Below are positions 19,753-31,407 of a DNA stretch of 64,000 nucleotides, in pieces. The notes under the pieces are model-generated. The model saw only the letters and a list, made by a program, of their open reading frames with translations, had not been told where the DNA came from and ran no database searches. Source of the DNA: Erythrophleum ivorense (lineage: Eukaryota > Streptophyta > Magnoliopsida > Fabales > Fabaceae). Made by a program: the position numbers and the translations under genes. The stretch spans positions 2,193,501 to 2,257,500 of the forward strand of contig JAIUCV010000076.1 of assembly GCA_026724425.1 (NCBI GenBank). Direction: 5' to 3'. Position 1 is the first letter of the stretch. Every line of letters begins with the position of its first letter.

Positions 19753-22700
19753 TCACTCCACACTCTGCTTGTCGAACCACTTCCTGAACTTCAACTTCAT
19801 CTTTGCCTCTGGCTCCCAAGTCTCCTCCTCAATACCGCCACAAGTCCACAAAACTCTCAATAACGGTATCCTCTTGTTTCGCAGAACCTTGACTCTCCTC
19901 TCAAGAATCCTCACAGGCACTGCCGGAACTGTCAAATCTGGCTGAAGATCCTCTGGAATCTGAGCCACTATCTCCTCAGAAGGATGAAGACACTTCCTCA
20001 GCATCGACACATGAAACACCTTGTGAAAGGCTCTCATAATCGGAGGTAACTCCAACCTGTACGCCAACGGTCCCACTCGCTCCACAACTGGAAACGGACC
20101 CATAAAACGCGGACTCAGCTTGTTCTCTGCGATGGATCTGTTAGGACCCCTCAACATCGCCATCTTGAGATACACTCTATCTCCAACCTGAAACTCAAGC
20201 TCTCGTCTGCGTCTATCTGCGTAACTCTTCTGCCTATCCTGAGCTTCCTTCATGTTAAGTCGCACCACACGAACCTTCTCAGTCGTCTCCTGAACATAAG
20301 TAGCTCCATAAATGCTGCGCTCCCCCACTTGGGTCCAGCATAAGGGTGTCCTACATGGCCTCCCATACAAAGCCTCAAAAGGAGCCATGCCAATACTCGA
20401 CTGGTAACTGTTGTTGTAAGCAAACTCAACCAAGCTCAAATGATCTGCCCAGTGACCACCCCAATCTAGCACACACATCCTCAACAGATCCTCTAAAGTC
20501 TGAATCGTCCTCTCTGACTGCCCATCTGTCTGTGGATGATATGCCGTACTCATATGCACCTTAGTGCCCATCTCAGCCTGAAATGCCCTCCAAAACTCTG
20601 AGGCAAATCTCGGATCTCGGTCTGACACTATGCTGGCTGGCACTCCATGCAGCCACACAATCTCACGCACAAACTTCCTGGCCAAAACAGCTGCCCCATC
20701 TGTTTTCTTGATGGCCAAGAAATATGCTGACTTGGTCAACCGATCCACAATAACCCAAATAGCATCATGTGTCCTCGAAATAGGTAGCCCAACCACGAAA
20801 TCCATCGTAATCATGTCCCACTTCCACTCTGGAATGGGTAAACTCTGTAATAGACCACCTGGAACCTGATGCTCAGCCTTCACCAAGGAACAAGTGTTGC
20901 ACCTCGCAACCCAATCCGCCACATCTCTCTTCATCCCAACCCAATGATAGTACCTCTTGAGATCACGGTACATCTTGGTCGCTCCTGGATGAATCGAGAA
21001 CTTGCTCGAATGAGCCTCTCTCAGAATCTGCTGTCTCAACTCATCAACCTTGGGTACACAAACCCGACCACGAACCAGAATAGTCCCGTTCTCAGCTACC
21101 TGATACTCAGAACTCGGTACTCGTGATGCATCAATCAGACTCTGATCACTCTCCTGAGCCACTCTGATCCTGCTCAACAAATCTGCCTGATCAACTGCCT
21201 CTAAACCCAAAGGCTCCTGCGAAATAGCACAAAGGCGCAAAGTGCTAATCTCGCCCACCAACGCCTCAACATCCTGCTCTAAAGCCGAATCACATCTCCG
21301 TCAACTCAAAGCATCTGCCACTAGGTTAGCCTTGCCCGGATGATAGATGATCTCCAAGTCATAATCCGCTAAGAACTCAACCCAGCGCGTCTGTCTCGCA
21401 TTCAGCATCGGCTGAGTGAAAATGTGCTTAAGACTCTTGTGGTCAGTGAAGATCTGAACTGAACCACCATACAAACAAGACCTCCAGATCTTAAGCGCAA
21501 AGACCACCGCTCCCAACTCTAGATCATGGGTAGGACGGTTACGCTCGCTCCCCTGCCACTGTCTCGAAGCGTAAGCAATAACTCTGCCCTCCTGCATCAG
21601 CACACAACCCAGACCAATACCTGAAGCATCGGTGTACACAGCATAAGGCTTCCCTGGCTCGGGTAACGCCAAAACAGGTGTACTAGTCAAATACTCCTTG
21701 AGCTTCTCAAAGCTCTCCTCACACTCAGGCGTCCACACAAAAGGAACATCCTTCCTAGTCAACTGCGTCATCGGCTATGCCATACTCGCAAAACCCCTGA
21801 CGAATCTCCTGTAATAACCTGCTAACCCAAGAAAGCTCCTGATCTCGGTAGCACTACTAGGTCTAGGCCAATCCCTGATGGCCTCTATCTTCACCGGATC
21901 TACAGACACACCCTCCGCAGAAACAATATGACCGAGAAAACCCATCTCTCGCTGCCAGAAACTGCACTTGCTCAACTTAGCATACAGCTTCTGCTCTCGA
22001 AGCTTCTCCAGAAACAACCTCAAATGAGTCTCATGCTCCTCAGGACTCCTCGAATAAACCAGAATATCGTCGATGAAGATGATGACAAACACATCCAAAT
22101 ACTCCCTGAATACGTCGTTCATCAACCTCATGAATGCCGCAGGCGCATTCGTCAAACCAAAAGGCATAACCACAAACTCAAAATGCCCATAACGTGTCCT
22201 GAAAGCAGTCTTGCGGATATCCGCCTCATCTATCGGGATCTGATGGTAACCCGATGCCAAGTCTATCTTGAAGAACCAAGTAGCACCCCTCAGCTGATCC
22301 AACAACTCGTCAATCCTCGGGAGAGGGTACATGTTCTTCACAGTAACTCGGTTCAGTCCCCGGTAATCAATACACAGCCGGAAACTCCCATCCTTCTTCT
22401 TCACAAACAGAACTGGTGCTCCCCACGGTGAAACACTCGGTCGAATAAACCCTTTGCTCAAAAGGTCCTCTAACTGCTTCTTCAGCTCTGCCAACTCTGC
22501 TGGAGCCATCCTGTAAGGCGTCTTGGATATCGGCGATGTTCCCGGCTCTAACTCAATCGTGAAAGGATCTGACCGCGAAGGTGGCAACCCCGTCAACGAC
22601 TGAAAATCCTCTGGAAATTCTCGAACCACCCGAATATCCTCGAAAACCACCTCACCACTGGACTCCGCCATAGAGATCGTCGCCAAATAGGCCTCACAGG

Positions 22701-24726
22701 CTCGCTCAATCAACTGCTCTGCCTGAATCGCCGAGATCACTATGCTCCCGGAAGTCGGTCTCACACCCTGAAACACTAACCTCCCGCCATCACGCTCAAA
22801 AACCACTCTGCCTCTGTAGCAATCCAGATGGGCCCGGTAAAAAGACAACCAGTCCATCCCCAGAATGACGTCATATAACTCCACCGGACTAATCACCAAA
22901 TCCGCTGGCATCGACTGCCCCGCAATCTGAATATCAACGCCTCTAGCACGGCCCGAAGTAGCTAGGAAACCACCTCCAGCCACCTTGACCATGCCTGCCC
23001 GCTCACCCGCGCTGCTCCGGATGCCACTACTCTCGGCCCACTCCGGAGTGATGAAGCAATTAGATGCTCCAGAATCGAATAAAACGTGTGACTGAACGCC
23101 ACCGACTAACAAGGTCCCTACACATTTAAAACTATGAGACCATGCTAATCCCATCACAGGCAAAATATTGCAAACAAACAACAACCACAAAATAACTTAG
23201 GGAATTTAGGAAGTCTGAGTCAATAATGTACCTGTGATCTGTCCGCCCTGACTCGACTGGCCAACCTTTGTAGAAGAGTAGACTCTCGGTCCCGGCCCCA
23301 ACTGGCCCACTGGCTGAACCGCTGCCACCTGAGTCACTGGTCGAGCCGCTATCGGCTGAACTGCTGCCACTGTCAAACTCTGCATCTTGGGACACCTCGG
23401 CCTGATATGTCCCGACTCTCCGCAATGGAAACACACTCTAGTATCCCTGGTATCCCGAGGCACCTCCTTCTTGGGACAACTATACACTCGGTGCTCCGTA
23501 CTGCCGCACCCGTAACACGAACCACGAGGAAAACGGCTGCCGGAAGAAGACTCCTCCCGACTCCTCTTCTGACCCTGTGCAGGCCTGCTGCCCCTGCCAG
23601 AACCAGAACCAACACTCAAACTACGGCGCTGCTGCGACTGCTGCTGCTGACTCCGAGGCTGGATAGCAGGAGCATCCGCAGACGGCACCACCCCCGGACC
23701 AACCTGCTCACGAAGGTCCTCCTCAATAGAAGCTGCCAGCTCCACTAGCTCAGCTCTCACGGTGTAGTCACGACCTCGGCACTGAGTCCTGATACTCGGA
23801 CGAAGCCCCTGAAGGAACCTCTGCATAACACTGCGCTCGCCGCCTACACCGGGACCAGTATGCACCACTAGCCTGCTAAACTCTGCGTCGTACTCACGCA
23901 CTGAACGGTCTCCCTGCGTCAAAGCGATAAACCGCAGATGAAGTCTATCTCGAGCCTCCTGAGGAAAGTACTTGGCGTCAAACTCCGCCACAAACTCGCC
24001 CCAAGTCCAGACAGCTCTCCTGCCCTGAACAGCCCGCCACCACAAATGTGCGTCACCACTCATATAGTGGACCGCTAGCTCAACCTGATACTCAACTGGA
24101 CACCTGATCGACTGGAAGTTCCACTCCACTCTCGATCTCCACTCATCGGCCACCTCTGGACCAACTCTGCCCTCAAAGAAAGGCGTCCCGATACGCTGCA
24201 TCTGTCCCATCATCTCTAAATAGGACGGATGACCAACCACCGCAGCTCCCTGCTGCCCAACAAAAGCCGCACCCGGCTGACCAAGCACTGCAGCACCCTG
24301 CTGCCCAACAAAAGCCGCTCCCGGCTGACCAAGCACTGCAGCATCCTGCTGCCCAAACACTGGCGCACCCTGCGGTACACCGGCCATCGGAGGAACAACT
24401 GGAGCCTGCTGAGGAACCACTGGCGGAAAACGTGCCAGCAACTGTGTCAGTAACCCCACAACCAGGTCATCTCGACCCTGAGCCGGAGCCACACCCTCAC
24501 CTGGGGCCGCTCCAACCCCCGCGCCACCACCGACTCCCACACCGGCCTCACTCGCCGCTGAAATAGACTGGGTCACCGACGCAGTCGCCACACTCGGCGC
24601 AACACTCTCGCCCGAATCCTCTGGCTCGCCACGACCCCGACCTCCACGACCTCCACGACCTCTGCCACGGCCTCGACCGCGGCCTGCACCTCGGCCTCTA
24701 TCTCTACCTCGAGCACCACCGTCCAT
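19753..24726 (-). pseudogene. G1 gag-pol polyprotein, two nonsense codons in pol
   Basis: Exons 24726-23232 and 23117-19753 total 4860 nt, an exact multiple of three. Gag starts with an RG-rich tail, then a retrotransposon Gag domain (HYMSGDAHLWWRAV), a GQQGAAVLGQPGAAF tandem repeat, and two CCHC knuckles (CYGCGSTEHRVYSC and CFHCGESGHIRPRC). Pol has protease DSGAS, reverse transcriptase FIDDIL, RNase H YTDASG, integrase with HHCC and DDE residues, and a chromodomain-like end. Stops lie at about 21773 (SMA-stop-PMT, where G4 has Gln) and about 21301 (ALS-stop-R, where G4 has Arg). Both are C-to-T changes. Everything else reads through. Confidence 0.92.
23118..23231 (-). other. G1 candidate gag/pol intron, 114 bp
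   Basis: Donor CACAG/GTACAT and acceptor TGTGTAG/GGACC on the minus strand. Removal joins QITG to TLLVGG in frame, recreating the contiguous protein expected at the Gag-protease border. Retention ends Gag at 23206. Confidence 0.75.
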
Positions 24727-24877
24727 CTCACTGTATGGAACAAAGAGGTGAGATACAAAACACGAAAACCAACAACACAAACAAAACTCACCGCGGAATC
24801 TCCTGAAGCCCGAAGAGGATGATACTAAAACTATCAACCTAGCACGTCCTAAAACCGTCTAGGCTCTGATACCAAAA

Positions 24878-26001
24878 TGAAACAACCAAGCTTTTTTTTT
24901 TTTTTTTTAACTTAAACAATTCTAGTGGAAGTCTTAAAATAAATAATTCAATAAATCATAAATCAATTCAACAACGGAAGTCAATAATCAATTAAATCAA
25001 ATGAATCAAATATCAAATAATTCTAACAACTTAAGCAAAAGGAATAAAACATAAATCTTATCATCCTCTTCTTCGGCCTTGATTCCGCGTTTAGACATTT
25101 CTACCACCTGCATCACAGGAAAGGAGATGCGTAAGTATTATCATAAATACTTAGTGAGACGATCACTCTGCCCACGGGCCAATTACGCAATTTCCAGATA
25201 ATTAAAGTCTTTTAAATAATTTCCACAATTATTAAATATTTTTTCACCATTAAAATAATTCCACATAATTATTAAATAATTCTCATAATTAAATAATAAT
25301 CTTAATTAATTATTAATCCGAAAATAATTAATTAAACCATTTCAATTAACCAATTAAATTAATTAAAATCATTAAACCGGATTAAACCAATTCCAATTCG
25401 ATTAAACCATCATTCCAATTCAAATCGGATTAAACTAGATAAAACCGGTGGTGTCGACCGACACCAACTTGGTGTCGATCGACACTCGGTCGTCTGCTCG
25501 AATCCGAGTGCAACAGATCGGCACTGAACACACATAAACTCAAACAAATCATTCACAAACACGATTCAACTCCATTATCAACACGAAAATCATCACATAA
25601 CTCAAGAACAACAACTAGAAACATCGATTCATTCATCTAACATCCTAAATCCGGAAATCCCGAGCCCACAGTCACGCACTCACCTTGGATTTGGATTGAA
25701 AGGGAGAAAAGGAAGATGAACAGGGAGGAACAGCAACCAAAACTCCAAAAACCTCCACAAACTCCACAAAACTCCACAAAAACACTCTAGAACTCCTCTG
25801 CCTTGAAAAACCTCGAAATATGAGCCACCCAGCGGCTGCTTCCTTTTTTATTTCGAGACTTAGGGCTCACTTGCCCTTAACCCACAAAACCAGAGACTCA
25901 AATCGAACCGGAAATTCGATTTTCGGACCGGTGTCGATCGACACCACCTTGGTGTCGCTCGACACCCTCGAAACTCAGAATTTTGGTTTACGGATGTTAC
26001 A
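24878..26001 (-). repeat. G1 5' LTR, 1124 bp
   Basis: Complete LTR from TGTAACATCCG (26001) to GGTTGTTTCA (24878). Contains palindrome pairs (25449-25485 and 25930-25966), candidate donor (CAAG/GTGAGTGC, about 25683), hairpin segment (25130-25155) and GTGATGCAG acceptor (about 25110). Confidence 0.92.
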
Positions 26002-26690
26002 GAATGAACCTAGTGATGACCTATCAGCAATGGCAAAATTGTTAATAACACATAAAAAAATGTTGTTTTTATAATGCATATCTTTTAATATATTAGAGAT
26101 ATTTATTTTTCTAATAAATGACATTATGCCTATTGGCTAGCATGATACTGTTTATTTTCTCCACGAAATTGAATGCTTGAAAAACTAGTTTCTTTTTCAA
26201 CCATCGGTCGTCACTTTGCCCAATCGGTTTGCATGTGAAGATTTAGAATGACTTTTTATTTAAAAATTTCATGTCTTCATAAAATGTCGAAAATATATAT
26301 TTTGAGAAAATAGAGTTTCACAACTTCATCGCCAAGCAATCGTAAATGGGGATACGTTTGCTATTACAAAAAATGTAGTATCGCACCTAAAGTAGAACTT
26401 TTATTTATTTACAACCATTTGCTTGGAACTATTGAAATACTTTCTAATTCTCTTGTCCATTTTGAAAAGTTTAATAGATTTTCTTTTGTTAAAATGGAAT
26501 AGATTTTAAAACATTTTTTTGTTAAAGAATAGATTTTAAATTTTAAAACATATATATGTTATCTAAAAATTTATAAATGATCAACCCATTTTCTTTTTTT
26601 CTTTTGTTAAAAGGATCGATCAACCCATTTTCGACCTATCCACCATTCAATGCTTTTAATAAAACCCACCAAACCTCTTCTCTATTTTGT

Positions 26691-26738
26691 GAAAATATCG
26701 ATTTTTTTTTTTTTTGATAAATTGAAAATATCGATTTT
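26691..26738 (-). mobile_element. Minute retroposon end with 15-bp target duplication
   Basis: GAAAATATCGATTTT occurs at 26691-26705 and again at 26724-26738. Between them are ten further T and GATAAATT. On the minus strand this is a few bases followed by poly(A) between direct repeats, the form expected of an almost completely 5'-truncated LINE or SINE insertion. Confidence 0.55.
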
Positions 26739-27465
26739 GCCGCATAAATATCCCAGATTTTTAAAACCTCTTTTATTAGTACCAAAACGTCCTTCTCGTA
26801 TGATCTTGTTGAAAACAATAGGACTCAACACTTTGTTCCCAACTGTCAAATCATATTTCAGAAAAGACAAAAGATAGTGCATTGCACATATCAAGAATGA
26901 CGTAAAATTTCTACTAACGCCGTTCACTTCTATCTTTTCTTCGTGTATTGCATGAGTAAAAAAAATATTTTTTTATATCTATAAGTTAAACAGGTCGAAA
27001 TGGAAACAGCTCATAATAGTATATTATTAAGAACATTATTAATATATGTTTAATTAAAATTATCACTGTGTTGTGATGGTTTCAAAATTTTCAGAATTCA
27101 AATTTGGACGTTAAGTTATAGGTTTGAAAGTTTTGAAGATTTGATTTATTTGTATCATCCGATTTGTGAATTATAATCGGATTTTTTTTCCCGTCTTCAA
27201 CCGGTTTATAAACACGCACGACTCGACTGGGCTCGAGAGGAAAACATGTGTCAGGTGAGTGTTAGAGGACCACCTGGCGGACACAGAGGTATAATGATTT
27301 CTTTAAGTATAAATATTTATTGGCTTGATAATTTGATAGTTCTGTTAAAATCATTTGACATACATATATTTGAGCTATTAAAATCATCTACTGAAATGTG
27401 TCACTGAGATAGTGAGATGCGAGTTCCTTGCGATTTAACTCAGAATACACAACTTAAATTACGGC

Positions 27466-27509
27466 AATCTTATATTAATTTTTTTTTTTGACAAATAATC
27501 TTATATTAA
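27466..27509 (-). mobile_element. Minute retroposon end with 13-bp target duplication
   Basis: AATCTTATATTAA occurs at 27466-27478 and 27497-27509, enclosing eleven T and GACAAAT. Same architecture as the insertion at 26691 and again poly(A) on the minus strand. Confidence 0.55.
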
Positions 27510-28948
27510 AATTATTTTCAATAAAATCCAGGAAATAGTTCTTTTTGCTTTGTAATTATTTTTTAATAATTCAGTGGATATTCATGTGTTAAAACTTTGT
27601 TTCCTGGTTGTCATGATAAATGTATTGAAAAAAAAAATTATTTTCCTTTTCTAACAAAAAACATACCAAAATGGTAAGTTGCAGATTCAAGTGATTCAAC
27701 GAGGTCTACGGCTAAGAAACTAGACATAGAGGGTATTCAGCAAAGGAATAAAGGTGAGAAAATATCACAGAGACTTCTAAAACTCTCAGCGACATCACTT
27801 TGTGAAAGTTTAGAGCTTTGTCATGTCAAAGGCACGATGCGGTAACTTTGATACTTGACGGTGCCTAAGCACAAGTAAGCAAGCAATCGCGTTAAGTATC
27901 CGCAATATTAGCAAAAATGAATAAAGGCACAACAATCTCCATAAACGTTTAAAAACAAATTTTTTAGAATCACTTAGTTATAGAAGCCCTTTTATGTTGG
28001 TCTGCATTATAGATTTTTTTACTAATCATTAAACTAGTATTTTCTTAACTAATTAACATTCGAACTACAATAAACAACTCTACTTGCATCATGCTCAGAT
28101 TTTATCAAAAACCAGACCTCCTAGTGTATGAACATTAATTGACAACATATCACTGTATATAAATCCATCAGTTTTTATTTAAATTGAATCGGTTGAAAAT
28201 TTCTAAATGTTTTCAGGAAAATAAATTGTTTTGCAAAAATTATCATTTTGGTGATTATTTTCCTTTGCAAATGAAGATATTAATTTTCTTTTCAATATGC
28301 CACACTAGTTAGATTCAGTTATACAATTTTTATATATTTTGTAACTAGAGTCAAGGAGTATAGGACCGAATTTTCAGAAATTGTACGGTTTAATTTTGGG
28401 TTTAGTGATGTTTCCAAAACGTTGATTTTTTTTTTAAATGAATGTAAAATTAATTTTAACCAAACGATTTTATAAAAAATGAAACTTACTTTTAGATGCA
28501 AATAGATGGTATATTAGATTGAAGATAGATTACAACCAGAGATTCAAGTAGACGAAACCCATTGATTTTTAATTTCTAATATTTTGGAAGACACGACTAT
28601 GTACACGCATGTAGAGTTGTAGACAAATAACTCTTTACGTAAGAAGAGTCTTACAATACACTCCTGGGAGTTCATATTCAACCCTAATTAAGTACATAAG
28701 ACATAGGAGCTTGTAGCCAAACGTTAAGCACATAACACATAGGAGTTCATATTAAAACCCTAATTAAGTATAAAAAACCTTCAGCACATAACACATGAGC
28801 TTTATTATAGTAAAATCTTAAGCATAAAACACACCCAAACGAGAAAAACAAGAAGGCAGACTATGCATATATAAACCATGGCTTCTCATAGGAGACTTCA
28901 ACCAGATCTTGACATATATGATTGAAGCTGGCGGAAGTGGTAAGTAAC

Positions 28949-30049
28949 CTAATCAAGCTCCCCAGTATCTTCATTGAACAGGCTCCAAAGTTTGTCAAAA
29001 TCAAACTTGGACGACGATGAGTTTATCAAAGAAGAAGTACCTGCCTCATCAGTTGTCATGGCTGCCGGATTCACCGCATCTGCCCCTCCGATCTCATCCA
29101 GCAAACTCTCCCACCAGATACTATTTCCATCCCTTACATTTTCCACAAGCTCATGTTTCTCCTCATCTTTGTTACATGTGATAATATTATCTATGTCAAC
29201 TTCTGGCATGGCATTAACGTGGTTGAGGTCGTTGTTGTTGAAGAAGGTCGAGGTGGGGCTGGTGTGGCCGCTGAGCCAGTTGGGTTTCCTTCTTTCATCT
29301 TGGTCTTACAAGATTGGTCTGGATTCTTACTCAAATGGGTGTTCCAGTAATTCTTGATGTCATTAGCGGTCCGACCAGGTATTCTACCAGCAATCAAGGC
29401 CCACCTAAGCATTTTTCGACGATATACATGTATAACTTAGTGTTGCATTCCATTAAAAAAAAAAAAAAAAAAGACGTAGTATTGCATCATAAACTAGGTC
29501 AAAAATAAATTTGAAGCTTCAGAAATAAACATGTTTCCTAGAAGCTTATGAAGGCGAAGAAGAAGATCAACTTCATTAGAGATAAGTTTTCCTTTCTTGA
29601 TACTTGGCTTCAAGTAGTTCAACCATCTTAGTCTACTCTTCCTGCACCGCATAAGCCCTACAAAACCAAATATTGACGTAAATTCTATAAATTATTCATC
29701 GGGAGACTAGTGTTGTCTCTTCTTCTATATTTAATCATTAAGAACAAATGTACAGAAATGCAAATGATGTACTTGCATAACTTTTGAGATTTTTACTGAA
29801 AGACAAACCAATGAGAGTGTTTAAGCACCAACGTGTTAGCACAACATTACGTATTAAAACATGTCTTAAAAAGAGATAAATAAGTATATTACAGTGATTA
29901 GTTACATGTGTAAATAACGTTAACGTAACAGTTCTCGAAGAAACTAGGTTCCATTTTCCTTCTCCATACCTATCAACGCACTGCCTCAAGAGACTATCTT
30001 CTTCAGCAGTCCATGCACCTTTTCTCAACCTATCCGACCGAGCATCCAT
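28949..30049 (-). pseudogene. Second R2R3-MYB (subgroup 6, MYB113/114-like), broken
   Basis: Exons by homology are 30049-29929 (121 bp), 29657-29531 (127 bp) and 29404-28949. It encodes MDARSDRLRKGAWTAEED, then a second-repeat region, then ALIAGRIPGRTANDIKNYW, and ends FDFDKLWSLFNEDTGELD. Three lesions are visible. The exon 1 donor reads TT where the intact paralogue has GT. One codon, the Cys of RKSCRLRW, is deleted from exon 2. A small deletion inside the KPRPRSF motif shifts the frame, so the native C-terminus continues in another frame from about 29260. A gypsy element (G2) begins 27 bp upstream of the ATG and displaces the promoter. It is a paralogue of the gene at 8066, probably from a tandem duplication. 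Confidence 0.9.
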
Positions 30050-30076
30050 AGAGAAATTAAATGTAGATATTAAAAT

Positions 30077-31199
30077 TGTAACATCCGTAAACCAAGAAGT
30101 GTGATTTTTGTGTGGTGTCGAGCGACACCAAGGGTGGTGTCGATCGACACCGGTCCGAATTTGGAATTTCGGTTCGATTTGAGTTGTCCGGTTTGGGCTG
30201 GTTTTGTGGAAAAAAGCCCTAGGCTCGAGTTTTAAAGCGAGCAGTCGCCTTTTCTTCACAAGTTTCCAGTTTATGAGAAGGAAAAGAGGCAGAGAGAAAA
30301 AGTGGTTATTTCTGGGTGATTTCTGAGGATTCAGAGGGTGTGGTTGTTGTTCTTCATCTCTTCCTTCTTCTTAATCCGTTGTCAAGGTGAGTGCATGGCT
30401 CGCAAGTGAATAGATCTGTAAATTTGAATTGTGTATATGGCTGAAATCGTGTGTTCTTGAGTTGGATTGTGTGATATTCGCGTGTTGAATCGCGTGTGTT
30501 GTGTTGTTTGTGTGATTTGGTGTTTTTGTGTCAAAAATCGAATTAGGCGTCGATCTCCTGGATCGGGGGCAGGCGTCGAGCGACACAAGTGTGTGTCGAT
30601 CGACACCGTCCGGTTTAATCCGGTTATCTGGCGAATTAAAGGAATCAATTGAATTAAGTGGTTTAATCCGGTTTAAAATGATTTAATTGAATTTAAATGG
30701 TTTAATGCGAGAATTAATTAATATTTGGTGAAATTAATTAATTAAATGATTTAAAAATAATTGTGGAATTTATTTAAGTGTCTGAAAATTATTATTTAAT
30801 TCTGGTAATTACTTAATAATTAAAGTGAAAGATTTTAATAATTGTGGTAATTATAAATATGATTTAAAATTACTAAAATTGCGTAATTGGCCTGTAGGCG
30901 GGGTGATTGCCTCACTAAGTATTTATTAAATACTTATGCATCTCTTTTTCCCTGATGTGATGCAGGTAGAAAGAGAGTGTGACCGCGGAATCGGGCCGAG
31001 GAGAGGATGATAGGATTGTGTGGTTTATTGTTTCTGGTTGAAATTGTTAATTGCAAACCTGGTGTTTAGGTTGCTAGTTATTTTTAATATTATTTCTGGA
31101 ATTGAATTTGGTTGTTTGAATTAATTATTTAATGAGCTTATTTTTATTGAGAATTTCCGCACTTGATAATTAAAAAAAAAAAAAAACTTGGTTTTTTCA
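30077..31199 (+). repeat. G2 5' LTR, 1123 bp
   Basis: TGTAACATCCG to GTTTTTTCA. Palindromes at 30115-30152 and 30568-30607, candidate intron donor CAAG/GTGAGTGC at about 30386, hairpin at about 30917, acceptor GTGATGCAG at about 30965. Confidence 0.92.
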
Positions 31200-31407
31200 T
31201 TTTGGTATCAGAGCGAATACGGTTTTAGGACTTTTAGATTGGGTGAACTGGACTATGTGTTTAGTTGATTAATTGTGTTTAGTCAGTAGTAGTCTAGTAT
31301 CATCCTCTCGGCCTTCAGTGATTCCGCGGTAGGTTGTGTGTTGTATTTTGTGGTTTGTTTTGTGTTTTCTAGTTTGCTCATCTACTGTGCTGTGGTAGTG
31401 TAGTGAA

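Larger units (their letters stand above)
18180..26001 (-). mobile_element. Ty3/gypsy element G1 (Tekay/Del-like), 3' LTR truncated
   Basis: Parts in transcription order: 5' LTR 26001-24878 (1124 bp), primer-binding site TGGTATCAGAGCC at 24874-24862, gag from 24726, gag/pol intron 23231-23118, pol to 19753, 3' untranslated region with a minisatellite, polypurine tract AGTGGGGGAGAGT at about 19114-19102, and 3' LTR 19101-18180. The 3' LTR lacks its far end, where it joins the CACTA remnant, so no target duplication can be read. The two LTRs differ at a number of positions, so this is older than G3 or G4. Confidence 0.93.
26002..28948. other. AT-rich intergenic region
   Basis: No gene or domain recognised in any frame. 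Two minute poly(T) insertions with direct repeats are listed separately. At 28670-28800 a segment (GAGTTCATATT...CCCTAATTAAG) is imperfectly duplicated beyond the 3' end of the MYB pseudogene. Confidence 0.5.

Noticed and set aside
23407..24791. Several reading frames overlapping gag on the opposite strand or in other frames.
   Set aside because: They arise from the GC-rich, Arg/Gly-rich codons of gag and are not conserved between G1, G2, G3 and G4 apart from what gag conservation forces.
28670..28830. A tandem repeat array 3' of the MYB pseudogene.
   Set aside because: Only two imperfect copies of one phrase with different intervals. Not enough to call an array.
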